Assembly: GCF_026967475.1 (NCBI RefSeq)
Contig: NZ_CP114058.1
Location: forward strand, 1,736,001-1,800,000
Direction: 5' to 3'
DNA from: Rouxiella chamberiensis
Lineage (GTDB): Bacteria; Pseudomonadota; Gammaproteobacteria; Enterobacterales; Enterobacteriaceae
DNA length: 64,000 nt
A program made the position numbers and the translations under genes. Under the pieces are notes generated by a model. The model had not been told where the DNA came from. It ran no database searches and saw only the letters and a program-made list of their open reading frames with translations. Positions within the stretch are counted from its first letter, which is position 1; every line of letters starts with the position of its first letter. Below, piece by piece: positions 22,438 through 29,949 of the stretch.

Positions 22438-22477
22438 GAAAAGCGGCATGGCAGAGGGCCTGCCCATGCCGCTTTTC
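22438..22477 (-). terminator. Intrinsic terminator of the yjiS-like gene
   Basis: Stem GAAAAGCGGCATGG / CCATGCCGCTTTTC with an 11-base loop, followed on the minus strand by TTTTCGTT. It lies 34 bases after the stop of the DUF1127 gene. Confidence 0.75.
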
Positions 22478-22510
22478 ATGGTAGAGGTCAGGGTTTTAAC
22501 CGGCCGCCGC

Positions 22511-22771
22511 CTATTTCGGCCAGTGAGGCCAGAACGTGCGTTCATCCTGATGCGCGCCGTAAAGCTTGTCGATGTCCTTGCGCCCCAGACCTATATCTTT
22601 TAGCTGTTCATTGCTCAAACCCTGTAGCAATCTTTGGGTTTTACGTTGCTCCCACCAGCGTACAACGGCGGTGAACAGCAGGTTCCAGCGGCGACCCGTT
22701 TTTGCCGACCGGCTAACTGAAATGTCTTTCACATTACTGATAAATTGTTCGCTATCACTGATTCGTCTCAT
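22511..22771 (-). CDS. yjiS: DUF1127 small protein, YjiS orthologue
   Basis: An 86-aa basic protein whose C-terminal part carries the DUF1127 pattern (WWEQRKTQRLLQGLSNEQLK, then DIGLGRKDI). Members of this family are short Arg-rich proteins, some implicated in RNA binding or in phosphate and carbon metabolism, but YjiS itself has no firm function. The start at 22771 follows CAGGAG at good spacing, and an upstream in-frame ATG is not needed. It is divergent from the MocR regulator YjiR, the same arrangement as in Escherichia coli, so regulation by that protein is likely. Its terminator is clear downstream. Confidence 0.88.
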   Translation of the reverse strand: MRRISDSEQFISNVKDISVSRSAKTGRRWNLLFTAVVRWWEQRKTQRLLQGLSNEQLKDIGLGRKDIDKLYGAHQDERTFWPHWPK

Positions 22772-22824
22772 CGTCTTGTCTCCTGTTAACCCTTGCACAT
22801 AGAATCACGCAAAGGCCACGGGCA

Positions 22825-22906
22825 ATACAGATGCAATTTTTAATTATTTTAACCATACAGATGTGGCGAAATGTACAGTTTCGGGTGTAAATTAGGGTCA
22901 TCTGTA
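22825..22906. promoter_or_regulatory. Three copies of an 8-base site between yjiS and yjiR
   Basis: TACAGATG occurs as direct repeats (within 22825-22833 and 22855-22863, exactly 30 bases apart) and as its reverse complement CATCTGTA at 22899-22906. A related ATGTACAG lies between. MocR-family regulators such as PdxR bind paired direct plus inverted repeats, so this is a good candidate operator for YjiR. Confidence 0.6.
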
Positions 22907-22925
22907 CTGCTATCGGACAAAATTC

Positions 22926-24344
22926 ATGAACCGCTATGAGAATCTGGCCAATGTATTGGGCGAGCGTATCGAGCAGGGTCTGTACCCCGCCGGCCACCGC
23001 CTGCCGTCGGTACGCGTGCTGAGCACGGAGCACGGCGTCAGTGTCAGCACCGTGCAGCAGGCGTATCGAATGCTCGAAGACCGTCAGTTGGTCGAGGCGC
23101 GCCCGAAGTCGGGCTATTTCGTTTCGCTCTTGAAACGCCGCGCCGAATTACCCGCCGTGTGCCGCAATCCGCAGCGCCCCGTGGATATTTCGCAGTGGGA
23201 TCTGGTGCTGGCCCAGCTTAACAGCCGTGCTCATGTCGACAGACTGGCGCTCGGCGGCGGCACGCCCGATGTGACTCTCCCCACCCTAAAACCCCTGAGT
23301 CGCGCAATGGCCCGCGTGGCACAGCGCACCGATCTCAGTGCGCTGTATTACGACAGTCTCGACGGCTGCAAAGATTTGCGCGACCAGATTGCCCGCCTGT
23401 TGATTGACAGCGGCAGTCATATGGATGCCGAAAACATCGTCATCACCACCGGCTGTCACGAGGCGTTGTCGATTGCGATTCGCTCCGTTTGTCAGGTTGG
23501 CGACATCGTGGCCGTGGATTCGCCGAGTTTTCATGGCGCAATGCAGACATTGAAAGGGTTTGGCATGAAGGCGCTTGAGATCCCGACGGACCCCGTTACC
23601 GGCATCAGTATAGAAGCGCTGGAGATGGCGCTCGAGCAGTGGCCTATCAAGGCGATACAGTTAACGCCCAACTGTAATAATCCGCTCGGCTACAACATGC
23701 CGGACGATCGCAAAAAGGCGTTGCTGCGTTTGGCACAGGCCTATGATATCGCCATTATCGAAGACGATGTTTATGGTGATCTGGCGTATCAATATCCTCG
23801 CCCCGCCACCATCACCTCTTTTGACGATGATGGCCGCGTCTTGCTGTGCAGTTCGTTTTCAAAGACGCTGGCACCGGGATTGCGCATTGGCTGGATTGCG
23901 CCCGGCCGCTACCGTGACCGCGCTATCCACATGAAATACATCAGTACCGGCACCAGCGCGACCCAGCCGCAAATCGCCATCGCCGAGTTTATCAAACAGG
24001 GGCATTACCAGACTCACCTCCGCCGCGTGCGCCATCAGTATCAGCAGAATCTGTGCGTAATGACCGGCTGGGTAAACCGCTATTTTCCGCAGGGCACGCG
24101 CGTGAGTCGTCCGCAGGGCGGCTTTTTGCTCTGGGTCGAGCTTGACGAAAAAATCGATACGCAAAAGCTTAACCGCCTGCTCGAACCGGATCAGATACAG
24201 ATTTCGGTCGGCGCTATCTTTTCGGCCTCGGGCAAGTATCGCAACTGTCTGCGGCTCAACTATGCCCAGATTGACGAGAAAGTGCATGAACCGGCGATAA
24301 AGCGCGTGGGTGAGATGATTAACCAGATGATGATGATGGCGTAA
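22926..24344 (+). CDS. yjiR: MocR/GntR-family regulator with aminotransferase-like domain, YjiR orthologue
   Basis: A 472-aa protein with an N-terminal GntR winged helix-turn-helix (residues 1-70, LPSVRVLSTEHGVSVSTVQQ) joined to a fold-type-I PLP domain. The PLP lysine is in CSSFSKTLAPGLRIGW, and the CNNPLG and DDVYGDL motifs are conserved. Sequence and the divergent DUF1127 neighbour both match E. coli YjiR. MocR proteins sense PLP or an amino compound and control the adjacent gene; here that is probably yjiS through the repeats in the 154-base gap. It is unlikely to be a true catalytic aminotransferase. The effector is unknown. Confidence 0.92.
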   Translation: MNRYENLANVLGERIEQGLYPAGHRLPSVRVLSTEHGVSVSTVQQAYRMLEDRQLVEARPKSGYFVSLLKRRAELPAVCRNPQRPVDISQWDLVLAQLNSRAHVDRLALGGGTPDVTLPTLKPLSRAMARVAQRTDLSALYYDSLDGCKDLRDQIARLLIDSGSHMDAENIVITTGCHEALSIAIRSVCQVGDIVAVDSPSFHGAMQTLKGFGMKALEIPTDPVTGISIEALEMALEQWPIKAIQLTPNCNNPLGYNMPDDRKKALLRLAQAYDIAIIEDDVYGDLAYQYPRPATITSFDDDGRVLLCSSFSKTLAPGLRIGWIAPGRYRDRAIHMKYISTGTSATQPQIAIAEFIKQGHYQTHLRRVRHQYQQNLCVMTGWVNRYFPQGTRVSRPQGGFLLWVELDEKIDTQKLNRLLEPDQIQISVGAIFSASGKYRNCLRLNYAQIDEKVHEPAIKRVGEMINQMMMMA

Positions 24345-24355
24345 GGCAGGCCGCT

Positions 24356-24802
24356 TTACGGGCGGCCCGGAATCACTTCAATCTCGTCGGCACTCAATTC
24401 ACGGCCATCCTGCGCCCGAATCTTGAGTGCCGCAAGCGGCTGCCTTGTATCGCGCTCCACGGCGCGGCTACAGGTTTCGTTTTCATCAAACATATACTGA
24501 TGACCCCACTGTCCGAGCGCAATCAGTACCGGGTACAGATCCTTGCCCTTCTGAGTCAGCCGATATTCCTGATACGCCGACCCATCGGACGCCGGTTCCA
24601 GCGTCATGATGTCTTCGGCAACCAGAATCTTCAGTCTTGAACTGAGAATATTCTTCGCGGCACCCAGACTGCGCTGAAACTCGCTAAAGCGCCTTACGCC
24701 GCCAAGCGCATCGCGCACAATCAACAGTGTCCACCAATCGCCTATCAAATCCAGCGTGCGTGCGACCGGACAAAGGCTGTCATTCAGGCTGGTGCGTTTC
24801 AT
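24356..24802 (-). CDS. HxlR-family transcriptional regulator
   Basis: A 148-aa winged-helix protein. CPVARTLDLIGDWWTLLIVRD near the N terminus is the HxlR signature (conserved Cys and W-W region), followed by RRFSEFQRSLGAAKNILSSR as recognition region and the wing. HxlR proteins often sense electrophiles or oxidants through the N-terminal cysteine. The gene is divergent from a short-chain dehydrogenase, and two matching 17-base palindromes lie in the 107-base gap, so it most likely represses that dehydrogenase and itself. It ends 12 bases from the convergent end of yjiR. Confidence 0.9.
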   Translation of the reverse strand: MKRTSLNDSLCPVARTLDLIGDWWTLLIVRDALGGVRRFSEFQRSLGAAKNILSSRLKILVAEDIMTLEPASDGSAYQEYRLTQKGKDLYPVLIALGQWGHQYMFDENETCSRAVERDTRQPLAALKIRAQDGRELSADEIEVIPGRP

Positions 24803-24831
24803 TTATCACTCCGTGCTGTGGCGATTAATCT

Positions 24832-24885
24832 GGTTGCATTATAAAACCGGTGGTGCTAAAAATCATCTGGTTTAATAATGAAACC
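24832..24885. promoter_or_regulatory. Tandem HxlR operator candidates (GGTT-N9-AACC twice)
   Basis: Two 17-base imperfect palindromes, GGTTGCATTATAAAACC at 24832-24848 and GGTTTAATAATGAAACC at 24869-24885, start 37 bases apart between the HxlR gene and the dehydrogenase. Both have the form GGTT-N9-AACC with an AT-rich centre, as expected for a dimeric winged-helix repressor. Confidence 0.65.
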
Positions 24886-24909
24886 ACTTACTCCTGCGAG
24901 GATAACATC

Positions 24910-25701
24910 ATGACGCCAGCCACTCAGTCCACCCCTCTCGCCTTAATCACCGGCGCTTCCACCGGCATTGGCGCAACCTACGCCGAACGTCTGGCAAAAC
25001 GCGGCTATGACCTGATACTGGTCGCCCGCGACGGCGCAAAACTCGACCAACTGGCCGCCGAAATTGGCCGCCATTCCGATGTAAACGTGCGTGTCTTCCC
25101 GGCCGATTTAACCGATTCCGCCGACCTCAAACGCCTCGAAGAGCTGATTGAAGCCACGCCCGCTCTCTCGCTGCTGGTCAATAATGCCGGTACCATCTTG
25201 CCGGGCGGCTTCAAAGATTCCGCCGTCGACGACATCGACCGGTTGATTCGCCTTAATGTCACCTCCGTGGCACGCCTGTCACGCGTCGCACTCGATGGAC
25301 TGCGCAAACACCCGCACGGCGCTATCGTCAATATTGCCTCAGTGCTCGCGCTGGCGGCGGAAATCAGCGATCCGGTCTATACCGCCAGCAAGGCGTTTGT
25401 GCTGACTTTTACCCAGTCCATGCAAACCGAACTCGCCGACAGTGGCCTGTATTTCCAGGTGGTCTTGCCCGCCGCGACGCGCACCGATATCTGGCATAAA
25501 AGCGGGAAAAATATCGAGGAGATCCCGGGCATGATGGAAGTCGGCGAGTTGGTCGATGCGGCGCTGTCCGGTTTCGACAAACGCGAGCCTGTTACCATTC
25601 CTCCGCTGCAAGACGAGGCAAAATGGCGGCAATTTGAAGAGATTCGTAAATCGCTGGTGCCGGAATTTCTTCAGGGGCGTGCCGCCCCGCGTTATCGTTA
25701 A
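24910..25701 (+). CDS. Short-chain dehydrogenase/reductase
   Basis: A 263-aa classical SDR. It has the cofactor motif TGASTGIG, LLVNNAG, the catalytic Ser in IVNIASVLAL and YTASK (Tyr and Lys). The start at 24910 follows GCGAGGATAACATC, a good ribosome site; the ATG 60 bases upstream would place 20 unrelated residues before the Rossmann fold and overlap the operator. It is divergent from the HxlR regulator. Substrate unknown; such HxlR-SDR pairs commonly respond to reactive carbonyls, which is inference here. Confidence 0.9.
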   Translation: MTPATQSTPLALITGASTGIGATYAERLAKRGYDLILVARDGAKLDQLAAEIGRHSDVNVRVFPADLTDSADLKRLEELIEATPALSLLVNNAGTILPGGFKDSAVDDIDRLIRLNVTSVARLSRVALDGLRKHPHGAIVNIASVLALAAEISDPVYTASKAFVLTFTQSMQTELADSGLYFQVVLPAATRTDIWHKSGKNIEEIPGMMEVGELVDAALSGFDKREPVTIPPLQDEAKWRQFEEIRKSLVPEFLQGRAAPRYR

Positions 25702-25830
25702 ACCTTGATTTGTGAAGCAATGCTGACTGCCCTCGTTGCAAGCCGTGCCGACACTGGTTACATTGGATAAATCGAAAGTCACAGTTTTTTAACATCCGCA
25801 TTTCTTTGAACCACAAAGGGTAGAGTGAAA

Positions 25831-26529
25831 ATGACTGAATTCGTTATCCCCGTACCGGCGGTACCTTCACTGGCAATTGATGGGCAGGACGCTCGCTTCC
25901 CGCTGCGCCGCGTCTATTGCGTTGGCCGCAACTATTCCGAACATGCCCGTGAAATGGGACACGATCCTGACCGCGAGCCGCCGTTTTTCTTCGGCAAACC
26001 GACCGATGCCGTCGTCCCTGCGCAGGGCGAAATCCCCTATCCCACGCTGACTTCGGACCTGCATCATGAAGTCGAACTGGTGGTGGCGATTGGCAAAGGC
26101 GGCAAGAATATCGCCCCTGAACAGGCGCTGGAGCATGTCTGGGGTTATGGCGTGGGTGTAGATCTCACCCGTCGTGATTTGCAGGCAAGCGCCAAGAAAA
26201 TGGGTCGTCCGTGGGATTTTGCCAAAGGCTTTGACTATTCCGCCCCGACTACGGCCCTGCTGCCGGTCAGTCAGGTGGGTCATCCGACCGAAAGCAAAAT
26301 CTGGCTGGCCGTGAACGGCGAATCTCGTCAAACCGGCAACCTGAACGATCAGATTTGGCAGGTCGCGGAGGTAATTAGCTATCTTTCCGAAGCGGTCGAG
26401 CTTAAAGCGGGTGACATTATCTACACCGGCACACCGTCTGGCGTCAGTGCGCTACAACCCGGTGATGTCGTGACCGGCGGCATTGATGGCATCGGTGAAT
26501 TCAGCTTTACGCTGGGCGCAAAACCCTGA
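25831..26529 (+). CDS. Fumarylacetoacetate-hydrolase-family enzyme (fumarylpyruvate hydrolase-like)
   Basis: A 232-aa FAA-fold hydrolase. The metal-binding acids are in HHEVELVVAIG and GVDLTRRDLQ, with the typical YCVGRNYSEHA start and YTGTPSGV near the end. It most resembles the maleyl/fumarylpyruvate hydrolase group (NagK-like), which cleaves fumarylpyruvate to fumarate and pyruvate in gentisate breakdown. No gentisate dioxygenase or isomerase gene is nearby, so the physiological substrate is uncertain and an oxaloacetate-type or acylpyruvase activity is possible. The ATG at 25831 was preferred to a GTG two codons earlier. A strong terminator follows, so the gene is probably transcribed alone. 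Confidence 0.85.
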   Translation: MTEFVIPVPAVPSLAIDGQDARFPLRRVYCVGRNYSEHAREMGHDPDREPPFFFGKPTDAVVPAQGEIPYPTLTSDLHHEVELVVAIGKGGKNIAPEQALEHVWGYGVGVDLTRRDLQASAKKMGRPWDFAKGFDYSAPTTALLPVSQVGHPTESKIWLAVNGESRQTGNLNDQIWQVAEVISYLSEAVELKAGDIIYTGTPSGVSALQPGDVVTGGIDGIGEFSFTLGAKP

Positions 26530-26546
26530 TTTAGTCATAAATCTAT

Positions 26547-26582
26547 AAAAAAGCCCGCTTATCAGGCGGGCTTTGTGCTTTT
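26547..26582 (+). terminator. Intrinsic terminator after the FAA hydrolase
   Basis: AAGCCCGC / GCGGGCTT stem with a short loop followed by a U-rich tail (TTTGTGCTTTTT), 20 bases after the stop codon. Confidence 0.85.
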
Positions 26583-26643
26583 TGAGCATTTTAAAAGGCA
26601 TGCCGGGACTTTTACTGCCCCAGCAAAACCCGGTACGACAGAA

Positions 26644-26751
26644 TTAGATCTGTTTTTGCGAGAATTCGAGAATGATAAATTCAGCGGGTTTCACCGCCGC
26701 CATCCCCACTTTAACAATCATCCTACCCTGATTAATATCCTCGGCGGTCAT
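26644..26751 (-). pseudogene. C-terminal fragment of a phage-like contractile tail sheath protein
   Basis: A 35-codon tail end: MTAEDINQGRM, then an isoleucine/valine strand, then KPAEFIILEFSQK and a stop. This is the conserved C terminus of tail sheath proteins of the extracellular contractile injection / phage FI type (general pattern MTxxDIxxGRM...VRPAEFIIL). Everything upstream is missing; the homology stops exactly where the plus-strand DUF4255 reading frame begins. It is therefore a remnant left by deletion plus inversion, not a working gene. The assignment rests on motif recognition of a short segment. Confidence 0.65.
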
Positions 26752-27391
26752 GGCGCTGTTGCGAAACGATAAAGTGCTCGCCGACAGTAATATCGATATC
26801 TGGTACGACCTGCCCGAAAACGATGACAAGACGCCCGATGGTCCGACCATATGTCTTTATCTGTATGATGTTAAAGAAAATACCACAATGCGCCACGGCC
26901 AGACCGGTCAGCGCGGTTATGAGATTGCCAAAACCGGGCCGACCACGCATCCCGGTTATTTCAACGTGCAATGCAGTTATCTGATTATCTTCTGGGACAA
27001 AACGTCTCAACAGATTCTGCCCAATAATCAGAACGCCATTATTGCCAGCCGGATTGTCACGGCGCTGCTTAACACCTACCACATCGACAAGATCAAGGAA
27101 TTCTCGCATTTCGTCGATTACGAGGCGAGGTTCATCCACAACTCGGAACAGATGAACAGTATCAGCAACTTCTGGCAGTCTTTGAAACAGCGGCCCAGAC
27201 TGTGCCTGAGCTATGAGGTGACGGTGCCTATCTTGATCCCTGAAACCGGCAACAGCGAAACCTTTGTGGGTATTTCCACGGCGACGGCGGATGTTTATCC
27301 GCATCATGCGCCCTTGCCAAAAGAGGCAGATTTCGAAAGCAAGCCTGTCGAATCGGTAACGGCAATCCCCGAAAAGAAAAAGAAAACCTGA
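26750..27391 (+). pseudogene. DUF4255 (Pvc16/Afp16-type tail terminator) protein, probably 5'-truncated remnant
   Basis: A 213-aa reading frame. GPTICLYLYDVKENTTMR and the following strand-rich region match the DUF4255 family, which caps the tube in PVC/Afp-type contractile injection systems. It lacks the usual N-terminal helix (a stop lies four codons before the ATG), has no sheath, baseplate or tube genes beside it, and directly abuts an inverted sheath fragment. The C-terminal tail ends in a run of lysines. The rest of the frame is intact, so a small protein might still be made, but function in a particle is unlikely without partners. Confidence 0.7.
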
Positions 27392-27424
27392 AAAAAAGCC
27401 CCCGTCTCTTTACGAGGCGGAGGC
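27391..27424 (-). terminator. Terminator of ansP (possibly bidirectional)
   Basis: Stem AGCCTCCGCCTC / GAGACGGGGGCT on the minus strand with one mismatch and one G-U pair, followed by a run of seven T. It starts 24 bases after the ansP stop. Confidence 0.8.
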
Positions 27425-27447
27425 TCTTCATGACTCGACTTGCAGGC

Positions 27448-28932
27448 TTATTTCAGCTCGAAGTTCTCGGCATGCTCTTTCTCGAGCGCTTTCACTTCTG
27501 CGGCGCGCTTGCGCAGGCCGAACCAGCCAAACACCAGCAAGACCACCAGCACCGGAATCGTTGCCACGGTGTAGGTGCCGTTTGGATAGTCAAATGCCAT
27601 CAGCACCAGCACGCTTGCGAGGAACAGCAGCGTCAGCCAGGAGGTGAACGGCGCGCCCGGCATCTTGAAGGAAACATCTTTCGCCTTGCCCTGCTTGATT
27701 GCCTGACGCAGTTTCATCTGGCAGACCACGATGAAGCCCCATGAGCTAAGAATGCCGAGCGATGCGATGTTCAGAACGATTTCAAACACCTGCGTCGGCA
27801 CATAGTAGTTCAGCACTACGCCCACGATATAAATCGCAACGGTCACCAGAATCCCGGCGTAAGGCACCTGCTGCTTGCTCATTTTCGACATGAACTTCGG
27901 CGCAGAACCGCCCATCGACAGGGAACGCAGAATACGGCCGGTCGAATACAGACCCGAGTTCAGGCTCGATAGCGCGGCAGACAGCACCACGATATTCATG
28001 ATGGTACCGATATACGGCACGCCCAGCTTGCTGAAGAAGGTCACGAACGGACTCTGCCCCGCCTGATAGGCATTCCACGGCAACAGCAGAACCAGCAGCA
28101 GCACGGACCCCACGTAGAACAGGGCAATACGCCAGATAACGCTGTTGATGGCTTTTGGCAGAATCTTTTCAGGTTCTTTGGTTTCACCGGCGGCGGTACC
28201 GACAAGTTCGATGGCCGCAAAGGCGAAGACGACGCCCTGCACCAGCACCAGCGCAGGAAGCAGACCATGCGGGAAGATGCCGCCGTTGTCGGTAATCAGA
28301 TGCAGACCGGTCGGTTGGCCCGCCAGTTCTTTACCGGTGCCGAGGAACACCACACCGACCACCAGGAAGATGGCGATAGCGGCGACTTTGATCAGCGCAA
28401 ACCAGAATTCCATTTCGGCGAACCACTTCACGCCAATCATGTTCATGGTCGCGACAATGGCCAGCGCACCCAGAGCAAACATCCACTGTGGCACATCCCC
28501 GAAGGTTCCCCAGTAGTGCATATAGAGCGCTACGGCGGTGATATCGACGATACCGGTCATCGCCCAGTTGAGGAAATACATCCAGCCTGCGACGTAAGAG
28601 GCTTTCTCGCCCAGGAATTCACGGGCATAGGACACGAAACTGCCGCTGGTCGGGCGGTGCAGAACCAGTTCACCCAGCGCACGCAGGATAAAGAAGGAGA
28701 AGATGCCGCAGACAAGATACACCAGCGCCAGCGCCGGACCAGCCATCTGCAGACGCGCACCGGCACCCAGGAACAGGCCGGTACCGATAGAGCCACCGAT
28801 TGCAATCATCTGAACCTGACGATTGCCCATGCTCTTGTGATAGCCTTCCTCGTGAGAGTCCAGCCAACGCCTTTTGGCCGCGTGTTTCTTGTGATGCTCA
28901 AGTTCTTCCGCAGTTTTTTTATGTCGTTTCAT
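27448..28932 (-). CDS. ansP: L-asparagine permease AnsP
   Basis: A 494-aa amino-acid permease of the APC superfamily with twelve predicted membrane helices and a hydrophilic Lys/His-rich N terminus. The sequence from RRWLDSHEEGYHKSMGNRQ through IGGSIGTGLFLGAGARLQMAG follows E. coli AnsP closely, as does the C-terminal segment PFTSWLTLLFLASVLVLMAF. It imports asparagine with protons at the inner membrane. The start at 28932 follows a GGTAAG-type site. It is a single-gene unit: terminators lie on both sides, and no asparaginase gene is adjacent. Confidence 0.95.
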   Translation of the reverse strand: MKRHKKTAEELEHHKKHAAKRRWLDSHEEGYHKSMGNRQVQMIAIGGSIGTGLFLGAGARLQMAGPALALVYLVCGIFSFFILRALGELVLHRPTSGSFVSYAREFLGEKASYVAGWMYFLNWAMTGIVDITAVALYMHYWGTFGDVPQWMFALGALAIVATMNMIGVKWFAEMEFWFALIKVAAIAIFLVVGVVFLGTGKELAGQPTGLHLITDNGGIFPHGLLPALVLVQGVVFAFAAIELVGTAAGETKEPEKILPKAINSVIWRIALFYVGSVLLLVLLLPWNAYQAGQSPFVTFFSKLGVPYIGTIMNIVVLSAALSSLNSGLYSTGRILRSLSMGGSAPKFMSKMSKQQVPYAGILVTVAIYIVGVVLNYYVPTQVFEIVLNIASLGILSSWGFIVVCQMKLRQAIKQGKAKDVSFKMPGAPFTSWLTLLFLASVLVLMAFDYPNGTYTVATIPVLVVLLVFGWFGLRKRAAEVKALEKEHAENFELK

Positions 28933-29259
28933 TTCTTACCTGTTCTCCAAAAGAAATCTTTCACGCCTGGCCTTCAACATGAGCAAACGATTGCAATTGC
29001 TGACGCCTATCGTGGCTTTTCGCCACTGTATTATTCTTGACCAACTGGGGTTAACGGAGGGTTAACATCAGCAATGGCGCAAGATGCTACCTCATTCTCT
29101 TGGAGCGTGGCAAAAAAACCTCATTTTAAATCGTTAGAATTCATCTTCTCAGTACAATATTTTGCCGTTTCGCTGCTTTAATAAGCAAAACGCCCCCAAA
29201 GTTTCTGGGGGCGTGCGTGATCTCAATCAAGAAAATTGAAATTTTCTGCGGATTTTTGC
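28933..29259. promoter_or_regulatory. Intergenic region between msrA and ansP
   Basis: 327 bases without a gene. It holds the msrA terminator (29184-29213) and must carry the minus-strand ansP promoter in the segment nearest 28933. I see no clear operator. Confidence 0.5.
29184..29213 (-). terminator. Intrinsic terminator of msrA
   Basis: Perfect 8-base stem CGCCCCCA / TGGGGGCG with a 7-base loop, followed on the minus strand by TTTTGCTT, about 47 bases after the msrA stop. Confidence 0.85.
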
Positions 29260-29802
29260 TTAGCTCTGCAAGGATTTTGTGCGGTTGGCGAAGCTTTTGC
29301 GCAATTTTTGCAGTTTAGGCGGGATCACTGCGAGACAGTAGCCATTTCGCTGACCGGCACCTTCCCAGTAATCCTGATGATAGTTTTCAGCCGGATACCA
29401 GGTGGCCAGCGGCTCGATGGTGGTCACCACCGGGTCGCGATGGTCTTCCTGCGCCCGTTCGATGGCGGCGGCGGCTTCGGCTTTCTGCTGATCGTTTAGC
29501 GGAAAAATGGCGGAACGATACTGCGTACCGACGTCATTCCCCTGACGGTTAAGCTGTGTCGGGTCGTGCGTTGCAAAGCTGATGTCCAGCAGGTCGCCGT
29601 AGTTGAGCTTGTCCGAGTCAAAACCGATGCGGATGGCCTCGGCATGGCCGGTATCCCCGTTGCAGACCTGCTCGTAGGTAGGATTGTCGGTCGTCCCGCC
29701 GATATACCCGCTTTCGACGCTTTCCACGCCGATGACGTCTTTGAAGACCGCTTCGGTACACCAGAAACAGCCGCCCGCGACGATTGCATATTCGATAGTC
29801 AT
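29260..29802 (-). CDS. msrA: Peptide-methionine (S)-S-oxide reductase MsrA
   Basis: A 180-aa enzyme that reduces methionine-S-sulfoxide in proteins. The nucleophile is in AGGCFWCTEA, near the N terminus as in the family, and GYIGGTTDNPTYEQVCNGDT and YWEGAGQRNGYC carry the other conserved blocks. The start at 29802 was chosen because TGAGGACATAAAC gives a well-placed ribosome site; an ATG seven codons upstream is possible. It lacks the N-terminal extension of E. coli MsrA and the usual divergent tamA neighbour, so it may be the shorter second form. Single-gene unit with its own terminator. Confidence 0.92.
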   Translation of the reverse strand: MTIEYAIVAGGCFWCTEAVFKDVIGVESVESGYIGGTTDNPTYEQVCNGDTGHAEAIRIGFDSDKLNYGDLLDISFATHDPTQLNRQGNDVGTQYRSAIFPLNDQQKAEAAAAIERAQEDHRDPVVTTIEPLATWYPAENYHQDYWEGAGQRNGYCLAVIPPKLQKLRKSFANRTKSLQS

Positions 29803-29949
29803 GTTTATGTCCTCATGTTCCATTAACCGCTGTTTTGGCGGTGGGAGTCACACCCTGTCTTCAGGCTACACTTTTAAAGTATATGCAACCAGTGGGCAGA
29901 CGGGCAGTTTTCCGGCGATAGCACACCGCGCTAACCCGCCTCACGCTGA

